A stretch of DNA of 64,000 nucleotides from Microbulbifer sp. GL-2. GTDB taxonomy: Bacteria > Pseudomonadota > Gammaproteobacteria > Pseudomonadales > Cellvibrionaceae. A program made the position numbers and the translations under genes. The DNA lies in NCBI RefSeq assembly GCF_007183175.1, contig NZ_AP019807.1, forward strand, positions 62,001-126,000, read 5' to 3'. Of the stretch, positions 45,495-55,261 are shown in pieces. How positions within the stretch are numbered: position 1 is the first letter of the stretch; every line of letters begins with the position of its first letter. The notes under the pieces are model-generated. The model saw only the letters and a list, made by a program, of their open reading frames with translations, was not told the DNA's origin and searched no databases.

Positions 45495-48206
45495 ATGCAG
45501 CCGGCCACTCTCCCCCACTTTGAACACCCCCTATTCTTCTTTGATCAGGCCAGATTTCGTCTGGATCTTGCCGCCGGTGAAAAGCACCCCCTGCAGGTTT
45601 TCAAGGATGCTGTTGGCGCAGCGGAACACCAGATGGCTGAGCGCTTTCGTGAGGGGGAGGATGTCAGCACCCTGATACATGAGCGCGCCCTTTTTATAGA
45701 TTGTCTTCTGCACTACGCCTGGCACCAGCATGATTGGAAGCCCGGTATCGGCCTGCTCGCAGTTGGTGGCTATGGTCGTGGCGAATTGCACCCCTATTCA
45801 GATATCGACCTGCTGATACTCACCAGCGCTCCTGCAAACTCAGACACAATCGAAAATATTGAGCGGTTTGTAGCCTTCCTCTGGGACCTTGGCTTGGAAA
45901 TCGGCCACTCTGTACGCAGCGTGGAAGAATGCCTGGACCTTGCCGAACAGGACATTACCGTGATGACCAATCTCACGGAGTCCCGCACAATAGTGGGCGA
46001 CACCGCACCCGGAGAGCAACTGGCATCCTCACTGGAACAAAAGAAACTCTGGCCCATGGAGGAATTTTTCCACGCCAAGTTTGCCGAGCAGGAGGAGCGC
46101 CATAACCGCCAGCAGGCGGCAGAGTACATTCTTGAGCCCAATATCAAAAACTCCCCCGGCGGGCTGCGCGATATCCAAACTATCTCCTGGGTAGCTAAAT
46201 ATTTTTTCCGGGTACGCACCCTTAAGCAGCTGCAGGGCAAAGCGTTTTTTACCGAAGAGGAATTCGCCATCCTCCAGTCCGGCGAGAGCTTCCTATGGCG
46301 AGTGCGCTACGGCCTGCACCTCCTCGCCGGCCGCGCCGAAGAACGCCTATTGTTTGACTACCAGAGAGAGCTGGCCAAGCAGTTTGGCTTCGAGGACAGC
46401 GACACCCAGCTGGCAGTCGAGCAGTTTATGCACAGCTACTACCGGACTGTGATGGCCTTGCGTCAACTCAATGACGTATTACTACAATACCTCGGTGAAG
46501 CCATCTCAACGCCTGGCGGTGGGCAGAACCTCACCCCCATCAATGAACGCTTCCAGATTCGCGACTGTGCAATTGAGGTTGTCCACCCGCAGGTTTTTAA
46601 CAAGTATCCCTCAGCCCTGCTGGAAATTTTTGTGCTGATGGCAAGAAACCCACAGATTACCCGGGTACGAGCCTCTACAACCCGGCTGATTCATGAACAT
46701 CGGCACTTGATCGACCAGGACTTCCGCTCCGACCCCACCAACAGCGAACTGTTTATGCAGTTACTTCGCTCTCCTCGCGGACTTTCTTCACAGCTATCAC
46801 GTATGACCCGCTATGGAATTCTCGGGCGCTACCTGCCTGAATTCGGGCGGGTTACAGGCCAAATGCAGCATGATTTATTCCATATCTACACCGTGGATGC
46901 CCACACTCTACAAGTTGTGCGCAATATGCGCAGCTTTCGCAGCCCGGAGGCGCGTGAGAAATTTCCTCTCGCCGCAGACATACTCGAACGTATGCGCCAG
47001 CCGGAATTACTGTACATTGCCGGTCTCTACCACGATATCGCCAAAGGCCGAGGCGGAGACCACTCCAAGCTGGGCGTGGTAGATGCCGCTGAGTTCTGCC
47101 AACGTCATCAACTGCCTGCACGCGATCGCCGACTGGTCTGCTGGTTGGTGGAGAAGCACCTGTTGATGAGCCAGGTATCACAAAAGCAGGACATCAGTGA
47201 TCCCGAGGTGGTGCACGCCTTTGCCCGCGAAGTCGGCGACCGCGAGCACCTGGACTACCTTTACGCTCTAACGGTGGCCGATATCAATGCCACCAATCCA
47301 GAACTGTGGAACAGCTGGCGCGCCAGCCTGATGCGCCAACTTTATCAAGCTACCCAACACGCCCTTCGCCGCGGCCTGGAAAACCCGATCGACCGCGAGG
47401 AAATCATTGAGGAAACCCGCAGCCTCGCACTGGAAAAGCTGTGTGCCATGGGTCTCCCAGAAGTCTCGGTAGAAAATATCTGGGCACAGATGGGCGAAGA
47501 TTACTTTGTGCGCGAGAGTGCCGATAACATTACCTGGCACACCGCAGCTATCCATGAGCTGCATAGCAATGCCCCGCTGGAGCAAAGTGATACCCTGGTG
47601 CTGACTCGTAACTCGGGCCCTGGTGAACATGACGGCGCCACCCAGGTATTCGTGTACACCCCGGATAGAGCCAATGTTTTCGCCGCCGCTGTCACCGGGC
47701 TCGATATGCTCAACCTGAGCGTGCACGATGCTCGCCTGTATAACTCCGCCTCGGGCTATACGCTGGATACCTTCTATGTACTGGATGAATCCGGTCAGCC
47801 GCTGCTTGACGAACCAAAGAGATTACAGCAAATTCGAACAACGCTGCAGCAGGAGCTGGCGTTGGTAGAGGACTACTCCAAGGTAATCCAGCGACGCACT
47901 CCACGCCGCCTGAAGATGTTCGAGCTGGAGAGCCAGGCGCACTTGTCCGCCGAACCCGGGGACCTCTATAGCACACTGGAAATAACCAGCGCTGACAGGC
48001 CCGGCCTTCTTGCGCGCATTGCACGTATTTTTATCGCCCACGACCTGCGCCTGCACAACGCCAAGATTTCTACTCTCGGCGAGCGGGTAGAGGACATCTT
48101 CCACATCACCGATGCCGAAGGGCGCCCCCTGTGCGGCAAAGAAGCTAACCGAGCTTTGGAAGAGGCAATCTGCCAGGAGCTGGACGAACACACAGCACCG
48201 CAATAA
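45495..48206 (+). CDS. glnD: Bifunctional PII uridylyltransferase/uridylyl-removing enzyme GlnD
   Basis: Nitrogen-status sensor that modifies PII (GlnB/GlnK) in response to glutamine. 903 residues in the usual order: nucleotidyltransferase with GGYGRGELHPYSDIDLLIL (about 92-112), a helical linker (SPGGLRDIQTISWVAKYFF), an HD hydrolase domain (YIAGLYHDIAKGRGGDHSKLG) and two C-terminal ACT domains (from about 710 and 815) that bind glutamine. Followed at 29 nt by dapC. Confidence 0.97.
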   Translation: MQPATLPHFEHPLFFFDQARFRLDLAAGEKHPLQVFKDAVGAAEHQMAERFREGEDVSTLIHERALFIDCLLHYAWHQHDWKPGIGLLAVGGYGRGELHPYSDIDLLILTSAPANSDTIENIERFVAFLWDLGLEIGHSVRSVEECLDLAEQDITVMTNLTESRTIVGDTAPGEQLASSLEQKKLWPMEEFFHAKFAEQEERHNRQQAAEYILEPNIKNSPGGLRDIQTISWVAKYFFRVRTLKQLQGKAFFTEEEFAILQSGESFLWRVRYGLHLLAGRAEERLLFDYQRELAKQFGFEDSDTQLAVEQFMHSYYRTVMALRQLNDVLLQYLGEAISTPGGGQNLTPINERFQIRDCAIEVVHPQVFNKYPSALLEIFVLMARNPQITRVRASTTRLIHEHRHLIDQDFRSDPTNSELFMQLLRSPRGLSSQLSRMTRYGILGRYLPEFGRVTGQMQHDLFHIYTVDAHTLQVVRNMRSFRSPEAREKFPLAADILERMRQPELLYIAGLYHDIAKGRGGDHSKLGVVDAAEFCQRHQLPARDRRLVCWLVEKHLLMSQVSQKQDISDPEVVHAFAREVGDREHLDYLYALTVADINATNPELWNSWRASLMRQLYQATQHALRRGLENPIDREEIIEETRSLALEKLCAMGLPEVSVENIWAQMGEDYFVRESADNITWHTAAIHELHSNAPLEQSDTLVLTRNSGPGEHDGATQVFVYTPDRANVFAAAVTGLDMLNLSVHDARLYNSASGYTLDTFYVLDESGQPLLDEPKRLQQIRTTLQQELALVEDYSKVIQRRTPRRLKMFELESQAHLSAEPGDLYSTLEITSADRPGLLARIARIFIAHDLRLHNAKISTLGERVEDIFHITDAEGRPLCGKEANRALEEAICQELDEHTAPQ

Positions 48207-48235
48207 CAACCATTCAGAGAGCGGACAAGACTGCC

Positions 48236-49408
48236 ATGAACCCCAACCTGGAAAAGTTGCAGCCCTACCCATTCAGCAAACTGCACGCCCTCAAAGCGGG
48301 CCTGGAAGCAGCGGACAAACCGCATATTGCCCTCTCTATTGGCGAACCGAAACATACCCCACCAGAGTTTGTGCGCAGCGAATTGATTCGACATCTCGAT
48401 AAGCTTGCATCCTATCCGCTGACCAAAGGCCTGGAGCCTCTACGTAAGTCAATCGCAGACTGGTTGTGCAAGCGTTTCCACCTAGACCGGGTTTGTGCGG
48501 ACACCCAGGTACTCCCAGTAAACGGCACACGTGAGGCACTCTTCGCCTTCGCCCAAGCAATGGTGTCGCCGGGCAGCAAGGTCCTGATGCCCAACCCCTT
48601 TTACCAAATCTACGAGGGGGCGGCACTGCTTGCCGGAGCACAGCCACACTTTATCAACTGTGTCTCTGCCAACGGCTTTAAGCCTGACTTCGCCTCTATT
48701 CCCGAGTCAGTGTGGCATCAGTGCGAACTGCTATATATCTGTTCGCCGGGTAATCCTACCGGAGCACTACTGGAAACAGCTGAACTACAGTGGCTGATAC
48801 AGTTGGCTGATCGCTACGATTTCACCATCGCTTCGGATGAGTGCTATTCGGAACTCTACTTCGATGAAGCATCACCGCCCAGTGGGCTACTGCAAGCCTG
48901 TAAGGAAATAGGCCGCAACGATTATCGCCGCTGCGTGGTGTTCCACAGTCTGTCGAAACGATCCAATCTCCCCGGTCTGCGCTCTGGGTTTGTTGCCGGT
49001 GACGCTCAACTGCTGGAAAAGTTTCTGCTCTACCGCACATACCACGGCTGTGCCATGCCACTACCAAACCAATACGCATCCATCGCCGCCTGGCAGGACG
49101 AGGAGCACGTACAGCAAAATCGCTCACTCTACCGGCAGAAATTTGATGCAGTACTCGATATCCTTGACGGCTGCGTCGAAGTAAGCGCCCCCCAGGCAAG
49201 CTTTTACCTGTGGCCGCGTGTCGGTGATGGGGAGCACTTTGCCCGCGAACTGTTTCGCCAACAGAACATCACTGTCCTGCCTGGTTCATTCCTTGCCCGT
49301 GAGAGCGAGGGCCTTAACCCGGGGGACGAATATGTGCGCATGGCTCTAGTTGCGACCCTTGATGAATGCGTGGAGGCAGCTCGGCGACTCAAGACATTTT
49401 GCAGCTAG
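48236..49408 (+). CDS. dapC: Succinyldiaminopimelate transaminase
   Basis: PLP aminotransferase (class I fold) making N-succinyl-LL-diaminopimelate in lysine and peptidoglycan synthesis. 390 residues: NPNLEKLQPYPFSKLHALKAG, CSPGNPTGALLE, and the PLP lysine in FHSLSKRSNLPGLRSGFVAGD. The neighbourhood glnD-dapC-dapD-dapE supports the assignment. Confidence 0.93.
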   Translation: MNPNLEKLQPYPFSKLHALKAGLEAADKPHIALSIGEPKHTPPEFVRSELIRHLDKLASYPLTKGLEPLRKSIADWLCKRFHLDRVCADTQVLPVNGTREALFAFAQAMVSPGSKVLMPNPFYQIYEGAALLAGAQPHFINCVSANGFKPDFASIPESVWHQCELLYICSPGNPTGALLETAELQWLIQLADRYDFTIASDECYSELYFDEASPPSGLLQACKEIGRNDYRRCVVFHSLSKRSNLPGLRSGFVAGDAQLLEKFLLYRTYHGCAMPLPNQYASIAAWQDEEHVQQNRSLYRQKFDAVLDILDGCVEVSAPQASFYLWPRVGDGEHFARELFRQQNITVLPGSFLARESEGLNPGDEYVRMALVATLDECVEAARRLKTFCS

Positions 49409-49464
49409 GGCATTGCACCCAAACACAAGAATTACACTCCAGGAGCCCCCAGGCACAACAAAGA

Positions 49465-50133
49465 ATGGCAGTAAAAAACTTACTCAAGCAGGAACGCGTG
49501 GATTTTATCCAACAGCGTCTTGAAGAACTTTACCCAGAAACCCCCATCCCCCTCGACCACAATGACTCTTATACGTTGCTGGTGGCCGTATTGCTATCCG
49601 CACAATGCACTGATGAGCGCGTCAACCAGGTCACCCCGGCACTCTGGCTACTGGCTGACAATCCCGTAGATATGGCACAGGTGCCAGTGGAAAAAATCCA
49701 GGAAGTCATCCGCCCATGCGGGCTGTCCCCACAAAAATCCAAAGCCATCAGTAAACTGTCACAGATTCTGGTCAACGAGTACCACAGCGCTGTGCCTGAA
49801 AATATGGCTGCACTTGAAACCCTACCAGGAGTCGGCCATAAGACCGCTAGCGTGGTAATGTCACAAGCATTTGGCCACCCTGCCTTTCCAGTGGATACTC
49901 ATATTCATCGCCTCGCCCAGCGCTGGGGTCTCACCAGCGGGAAAAATGTCACCCAAACAGAAAAGGATCTAAAACGACTGTTTCCCAGGGAAAAGTGGAA
50001 TAAATTACATTTGCAGATTATTTTCTACGGCCGGGAATACTGCTCTGCACGGGGCTGCGATGGCACCGTATGTGAAATCTGCACCACTTGTTACCCCAAC
50101 CGCAAAAACCCCAAGAAAACCCAAAAGGCGTAA
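49465..50133 (+). CDS. nth: Endonuclease III-family DNA glycosylase with atypical Cys spacing
   Basis: Base-excision repair glycosylase/AP lyase. From ATG 49465 it has 222 residues. The helix-hairpin-helix LPGVGHKTASVVMSQAFG carries the catalytic Lys, and VDTHIHRLAQRWGL the catalytic Asp. The C-terminal iron-sulfur loop is CSARGCDGTVCEICTTC, with Cys at relative positions 1, 6, 11, 14 and 17. The usual E. coli pattern is 1, 8, 11 and 17, so the set of cluster ligands differs or there is an extra Cys. It sits within the dap cluster, unlike the rnf-linked nth of many relatives, and may be a second, divergent Nth. Confidence 0.88.
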   Translation: MAVKNLLKQERVDFIQQRLEELYPETPIPLDHNDSYTLLVAVLLSAQCTDERVNQVTPALWLLADNPVDMAQVPVEKIQEVIRPCGLSPQKSKAISKLSQILVNEYHSAVPENMAALETLPGVGHKTASVVMSQAFGHPAFPVDTHIHRLAQRWGLTSGKNVTQTEKDLKRLFPREKWNKLHLQIIFYGREYCSARGCDGTVCEICTTCYPNRKNPKKTQKA

Positions 50134-50135
50134 CT

Positions 50136-50480
50136 GTGATTACTCTGTACGGAATTAAAAACTGCGACACTGTAAAGAAGGCCCGCAAATGGCTGGAAAA
50201 GAACGGGATCGATTACCAATTTCACGATTTCCGCGAAGACGGCATGGGCAATGTGCCCCTGAAAACCTGGCTGGATAAATTTGGGTGGCAGGAAGTACTG
50301 AACCGCCGCTCTACCAGCTGGCGTGCACTTACGGACGAACAGAAAAACGGCATGGATAATGACGCAGCCTTTGCACTCGCCAGTGAGACCCCCACTCTGA
50401 TCAGACGCCCGGTAACCACCAGTGGCGATACCACCCACTTCGGTTTTAAAGAGGCCGAGTTCACCCAACTTGCCGGCTGA
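50136..50480 (+). CDS. yffB: ArsC/Spx-family protein YffB
   Basis: 114 residues of the thioredoxin-like arsenate-reductase family; TLYGIKNCDTVKKARKWLEKNGIDYQFHDFR contains the single conserved Cys. GTG 50136 starts 2 nt after the nth stop with AAGG upstream. The arsenate-reductase activity of this subfamily is doubtful; the dap neighbourhood (yffB-dapE in E. coli) is conserved. Confidence 0.88.
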   Translation: MITLYGIKNCDTVKKARKWLEKNGIDYQFHDFREDGMGNVPLKTWLDKFGWQEVLNRRSTSWRALTDEQKNGMDNDAAFALASETPTLIRRPVTTSGDTTHFGFKEAEFTQLAG

Positions 50481-50499
50481 TCCAATTAGGAGAAATACT

Positions 50500-51531
50500 A
50501 TGAGCGATATGTATAGCATTGGTTTTGGCGTTGGTACTTGTAACAACAAGGGTGACTGGCTGGAAGTTTACTATCCAAAACCGCTGCTGAAACCCGATGC
50601 AGATGTGGCTGCAGCAGTCAAAGAAACCCTGAATATCGGCGAAGGCAATTTCAGCCTGTCGCTGGACCCTGCCCAACTGCACCCCCTGGAAAAGAAGCTA
50701 CGGCAGCTGGGCGCTACCGAGCAGGCGGACATCCTGCAGCAATTCACTATTACCCAACGACCACTTGCTGCAGTGGTACTCTCGACCGACGAAGCACCTC
50801 AATCTCTCCCCGAAGCCTACTTGAAGCTGCACTTGCTCTCCCACCGCTTAGTGAGGCCCCACGAAACCAAGCTTGACGGCATCTTTGGCAAACTGGCCAA
50901 TGTGGCCTGGACTAACCAGGGGGCGATCGACTTGGAAGAGCTACCCCAGCGCCAACTGGAAGCCCGGCTGAAAGGAGAACACCTGGAAGTATCCTGTGTC
51001 GACAAGTTTCCCAAGATGACAAATTACGTGATCCCCACCGGAGTCCGTATTGCCCATACTGCCCGCGTACGTCTTGGTGCCTACCTTGGCGAAGGCACCA
51101 CCATAATGCACGAGGGCTTCGTGAACTTTAACGCTGGCACAGAGGGGCCTGGCATGATTGAGGGCCGCATTTCAGCAGGTGTGTTTGTCGGCGCAGGTTC
51201 TGACCTGGGTGGCAGCAGCTCCACCATGGGCACCCTGTCAGGGGGTGGCAATATTATCATTTCCGTCGGTGCCAATTGCCTACTTGGCGCCAACGCAGGT
51301 ATCGGTATCCCTCTCGGGGACCGCTGCACTGTAGAAGCGGGCCTCTACATCACCGCCGGTACCAAGGTGGCCCTACTGGACGACAGCGGCAAACTTGTTG
51401 AATATATTAAGGCGCGCGAACTGGCTGGAAAATCTGATCTGCTGTTCCGCAGGAATTCCACTAATGGTGCGGTGGAATGCCTGACTAACAAGAGTGCAAT
51501 TGAGCTCAACGAAGCGCTACACAGCAATTAA
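50500..51531 (+). CDS. dapD: Tetrahydrodipicolinate N-succinyltransferase
   Basis: Succinyl-CoA-dependent step of lysine/diaminopimelate synthesis. 343 residues of the longer DapD type, with a left-handed beta-helix (IAHTARVRLGAYLGEGTTIMHEGFVNFNAGTEG..., GGGNIIISVGANCLLGANAGIGIPLG). The start is clear: TTAGGAGA about 8 nt before ATG 50500. Confidence 0.95.
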   Translation: MSDMYSIGFGVGTCNNKGDWLEVYYPKPLLKPDADVAAAVKETLNIGEGNFSLSLDPAQLHPLEKKLRQLGATEQADILQQFTITQRPLAAVVLSTDEAPQSLPEAYLKLHLLSHRLVRPHETKLDGIFGKLANVAWTNQGAIDLEELPQRQLEARLKGEHLEVSCVDKFPKMTNYVIPTGVRIAHTARVRLGAYLGEGTTIMHEGFVNFNAGTEGPGMIEGRISAGVFVGAGSDLGGSSSTMGTLSGGGNIIISVGANCLLGANAGIGIPLGDRCTVEAGLYITAGTKVALLDDSGKLVEYIKARELAGKSDLLFRRNSTNGAVECLTNKSAIELNEALHSN

Positions 51532-51542
51532 TTTTGAGCACT

Positions 51543-51559
51543 GCGGGGCCAAGCCCCGC
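51543..51559 (+). other. Hairpin between dapD and dapE
   Basis: GCGGGGC and GCCCCGC with a 3-base loop just after dapD. No U-tract, so at most a weak terminator. Confidence 0.35.
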
Positions 51560-51628
51560 GCAACCAAGTTTCTGCCGCCGTTATAACTCTCTGTCCGGCC
51601 TTACTCATCCAAAAATAAGGAATGCTTC

Positions 51629-52762
51629 GTGACCCCCACCCTGCAACTCGCCTTCGACCTTATTCGGCGTCGCTCCGTAACCCCTGAAGACGCAGGCTGT
51701 ATGGAAATGATGATCCAGCGCTTGGAGAAAATTGGCTTTGAGGTAACTAAGCTGCGACGTGGGGATACCGATAATTTCTGGGCAGTGCGCAACGGGCAAA
51801 ATAACGGCCCGCTACTTGCCTTCGCGGGCCACACTGATGTGGTGCCCAGCGGCCCAGAGGAGAATTGGAGCAGTCCCCCGTTCGAACCGGAAATTCGCGA
51901 TGGTTTTCTTTATGGGCGCGGCGCGGCCGACATGAAGGGTTCGCTTGCTGCAATGGTAGTGGCCTGTGAAGAATTTATCGATCAACAGCCGAACCACAGC
52001 GGGCGCATCGCCTTTTTGATTACCAGCGACGAGGAAGGCCCAGCTACCAACGGCACCGTCAAGGTTGTTGAGTGGCTCCAAGAGCAGGGAGAGAAAATTG
52101 ACTGCTGTATTGTGGGCGAGCCCTCCAGCAGCGAGCGCGTAGGAGATATCATCAAGAATGGGCGACGCGGCTCCCTGGGGTTGGAATTGAAGGTGTCCGG
52201 TGTGCAGGGGCATGTTGCCTACCCCCACATGGCGGAAAACCCAATTCACACCCTGGCCCCCGCGCTGGCCGAATTAGCCGCAGAAAAGTGGGATCAGGGC
52301 AATCAATTTTTCCCCGCCACCAGTTTCCAGGTTTCCAATATCAATGGGGGCACCGGAGCAACCAATGTGATTCCCGGTGAAGTGGAATTACTCTGTAATT
52401 GGCGTTTTTCTACGGAGTCCACCGCCGAAGAACTGGAAGCCCGTGCCTGCGCAATTCTGGATAAGCACAACCTAAAGTATGAAGCTAATTTCAATTTGTC
52501 TGGGCACCCTTTCCTCACTGCCGAGGGCCCACTAGTACATGCTGTGGAACAAGCTATCCAAAAAATTACCGGGAAGGAAACTGAATTATCGACAGCCGGG
52601 GGTACTTCCGACGGCCGTTTTATTGCACCGACCGGAGCGCAAGTAGTTGAGCTGGGGCCGGTCAATGCAACTATTCACAAAGTGGATGAGAGAGTCGAAG
52701 CCAGCCATCTGGATGTGCTCAAGGAAATTTATCGGGAAGCGCTAAAAGAACTTCTTGCATAA
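51629..52762 (+). CDS. dapE: Succinyl-diaminopimelate desuccinylase
   Basis: M20 di-zinc hydrolase releasing LL-diaminopimelate. 377 residues: zinc His in AFAGHTDVVPSG, bridging Asp in YGRGAADMKGSLAAMV, catalytic Glu pair in TSDEEGPA, GEPSSSERVGD and the C-terminal GGTSDGRFIAPTGAQVVELG. GTG start with AAGGA 7-8 nt upstream. Completes the dapC-D-E set in this block. Confidence 0.97.
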   Translation: MTPTLQLAFDLIRRRSVTPEDAGCMEMMIQRLEKIGFEVTKLRRGDTDNFWAVRNGQNNGPLLAFAGHTDVVPSGPEENWSSPPFEPEIRDGFLYGRGAADMKGSLAAMVVACEEFIDQQPNHSGRIAFLITSDEEGPATNGTVKVVEWLQEQGEKIDCCIVGEPSSSERVGDIIKNGRRGSLGLELKVSGVQGHVAYPHMAENPIHTLAPALAELAAEKWDQGNQFFPATSFQVSNINGGTGATNVIPGEVELLCNWRFSTESTAEELEARACAILDKHNLKYEANFNLSGHPFLTAEGPLVHAVEQAIQKITGKETELSTAGGTSDGRFIAPTGAQVVELGPVNATIHKVDERVEASHLDVLKEIYREALKELLA

Positions 52763-53094
52763 GCCCACCAGCCTCCAAACGAGCCCAACCTTTGAATGAG
52801 GCAATATTCCCAAAAGTTATTTTCGAGCGTCTCCAAAAACTAATAAAGTCTGGCAAAAGAATCTCAAAGTGGCCCATGCTCTCTACTGATTTGATCAGCA
52901 CTAACCTGATGGGAAATGGAAGATGAAAATTTGGTGAGCAACTCTCACCTTTTAGCAATAGCAGGCTTACAAGCCCGCTGATGCCCCACGGGTTATCGTA
53001 CTGGATACGCAGGTCAGCTTATTGGCCCCCTCCCCGATTTCACCTGCGGTATGCTCCACCTGACTACAATAAAATGAGGAGGAGCCCGCAGATC
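52763..53094. other. Intergenic region between dapE and the S9 peptidase gene
   Basis: About 330 nt. A weak imperfect stem around GCAGGCTT...AAGCCCGC near 52960 may end the dapE transcript. Otherwise it should hold the promoter of the following gene. I see no convincing ORF. Confidence 0.4.
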
Positions 53095-55149
53095 ATGAAT
53101 CGGCTATTAAAACTTGTCGGCGCAATATTTATTGCCAGCCCCGCAGCCGCCAGCGACCTGACACCCAACTTCAGCTATGAGGATGTGTTCAATCTCGAGT
53201 ACGCCAGCAGCCCACAATTCAGTAACGATGGAAAAAGTATTTACTACGTCCGTAATTCTATGAATAAGATGGCGGACAATAAACGAGCCAACCTGTGGCG
53301 TATCAGCACCGATGGTAAAGACCACCGCCCACTGACCTCAGGTGACTACTCTGATTATTCACCGCGCCTGTCCCCGGACGGCAAGGTAATTGCCTTTGTC
53401 AGCACCCGCAGCGGCAGCCCGCAGATCCACCTATTATGGCTAGACAACGGCCAAAACCTGCAGATTTCCCATCTGCCCAAAGCCCCTTCGAATATTCAGT
53501 GGTCACGGGACGGCAAGCAAATTGCTTTCACTATGTTTGTACCAGAGAGCAGGCCTTTGCCGGTTGAACTTCCCGGAGCTCCTGAAGGTGCAAAATGGGC
53601 AGAGCCGCCACAGTTCATCGATCGTAGCATTTATCGCGCAGACGGTATGGGCTACCTCAAACAGGGGCACACCCAGGTCTTTGTAATTCCCCGTGACGGC
53701 GGCACCCCCCGTCAGCTCACAAGTGGCGAATACGACCACAATAGCAGTCTCGCATGGAGTAAAAACAACGACGCTATTTATTTTTCCGCAAACCGTCACC
53801 CCGATCATGAGATCGAGCTGATGAACTCGGAAATTTACAAAGTTAATCTCAAGAATGGTAATTTTGAGCAGATAACAGAGAGGTTTGGGCCCGATCACCA
53901 CCCGCAGATGTCTCCCGATGGAAAAAAACTCGCTTATCTGGGCTTCGAAGACCAACGGCTCGGATACCAACAGCATTCCCTGCGTATCATTGATCTCAAT
54001 AGTGGCAAGTCCCGCAAGGTTCAAACCGTCAAAGACCGCAGTATTTCCAGCTTCCACTGGCTGGGTGATAGCAAACGTATCGCCTATAGCTACGATGATC
54101 ACGGCTCCACAAAAATTGCCATCAAGAAAATTGGTGACAATGAAACTCTGGCTGTCAGCGATGCCGGTGGACTGTCACTGGGGCGCCCCTACTCCGGGAG
54201 CAACTTCGCAGTATCCAAGCGGGGAGATATTGCCTACACGCAAACTAACCCACAACATCCAGCAGAACTGGCACTGGCCCGCAGCGGTAAAGTAAAAACA
54301 CTGACCAGCCTCAACAGCGACTTGATGCCCTTGCGCAATATGGCCCATGTAGAGGAAATCAAATATAAGTCCAGTTTTGATGACCGTAGCATACAAGGCT
54401 GGATCGCCTACCCGCCCAATTTTGACCCGAAGAAAAAGTATCCACTTCTGCTGGAAATTCACGGAGGCCCCTTCTCTAACTATGGCCCCCGATTCGCCGC
54501 CGAGGTACAACTTTTTGCCGCCGCCGGCTATGTGGTTCTTTACACAAATCCACGAGGCTCCACCAGCTACGGGCATGAATTTGCCAACCTGATCCACCAC
54601 AACTACCCGAGTCAGGATTACGACGATCTGATGTCCGGCGTCGATGCAGTAATCAACCAGGGTTATATTGATGAGGAGCAGCTATTTGTTACCGGCGGCA
54701 GCGGAGGCGGCACCCTGACCGCCTGGATTATCGGTAAGACCGATCGATTCCGAGCTGCAGTGGTTGCCAAACCGGTCATCAACTGGGAGAGCTTCGTCTT
54801 GACTGCGGATTATTCCAGATTCTTCACTAAATACTGGTTCTCAGGTATGCCCTGGGAAAAACCCGAGGAATATCGTCGCCGCTCACCCCTGACTTATGTA
54901 GGTAATGTCACCACACCAACCATGCTGCTTACCGGAGAGGAGGATTACCGCACCCCAATGTCCGAGACAGAGCAGTTCTACCAGGCACTCAAGCTGAACG
55001 ATGTGGAAGCTGCTATGGTACGCGTTCCGGGCGCATCTCACAGTATTGCCGCGAGGCCCAGCCAGATGATTGCGAAAGTTGCTGCTATTTTGTACTGGTT
55101 TGACCAACATAAGCCTGAGCGGGAAAGCGAAGACTTAGCAAGTAATTAG
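53095..55149 (+). CDS. Secreted S9-family (prolyl-oligopeptidase-type) peptidase
   Basis: 684 residues from ATG 53095, chosen because it begins a signal peptide (MNRLLKLVGAIFIASPAAAS); the open frame upstream lacks one. An N-terminal beta-propeller carries WD40/TolB-like repeats (RLSPDGKVIAFVSTRSG, SPDGKKLAYLGFEDQ). The C-terminal alpha/beta-hydrolase has nucleophile Ser in TGGSGGGTLTAW, Asp in GEEDYRTP and His in GASHSIAARP. Likely an acylaminoacyl- or dipeptidyl-type peptidase in the periplasm. Confidence 0.9.
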   Translation: MNRLLKLVGAIFIASPAAASDLTPNFSYEDVFNLEYASSPQFSNDGKSIYYVRNSMNKMADNKRANLWRISTDGKDHRPLTSGDYSDYSPRLSPDGKVIAFVSTRSGSPQIHLLWLDNGQNLQISHLPKAPSNIQWSRDGKQIAFTMFVPESRPLPVELPGAPEGAKWAEPPQFIDRSIYRADGMGYLKQGHTQVFVIPRDGGTPRQLTSGEYDHNSSLAWSKNNDAIYFSANRHPDHEIELMNSEIYKVNLKNGNFEQITERFGPDHHPQMSPDGKKLAYLGFEDQRLGYQQHSLRIIDLNSGKSRKVQTVKDRSISSFHWLGDSKRIAYSYDDHGSTKIAIKKIGDNETLAVSDAGGLSLGRPYSGSNFAVSKRGDIAYTQTNPQHPAELALARSGKVKTLTSLNSDLMPLRNMAHVEEIKYKSSFDDRSIQGWIAYPPNFDPKKKYPLLLEIHGGPFSNYGPRFAAEVQLFAAAGYVVLYTNPRGSTSYGHEFANLIHHNYPSQDYDDLMSGVDAVINQGYIDEEQLFVTGGSGGGTLTAWIIGKTDRFRAAVVAKPVINWESFVLTADYSRFFTKYWFSGMPWEKPEEYRRRSPLTYVGNVTTPTMLLTGEEDYRTPMSETEQFYQALKLNDVEAAMVRVPGASHSIAARPSQMIAKVAAILYWFDQHKPERESEDLASN

Positions 55150-55168
55150 TACATTGTCCTGACCAATT

Positions 55169-55202
55169 GGTAAAGGCGGCCATTTGAAGGCCCGCCTTTA
55201 CC
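55169..55202 (+). terminator. Hairpin downstream of the first S9 peptidase gene
   Basis: An 11-bp stem (GGTAAAGGCGG with CCGCCTTTACC) and a 12-base loop, followed by a short T-rich stretch (ATTTCTTTT). Probable intrinsic terminator. Confidence 0.75.
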
Positions 55203-55261
55203 ATTTCTTTTAGCTCCCTTGTCACTCATAATTAAAAACCTCAATGACAAGGATTTTAATA

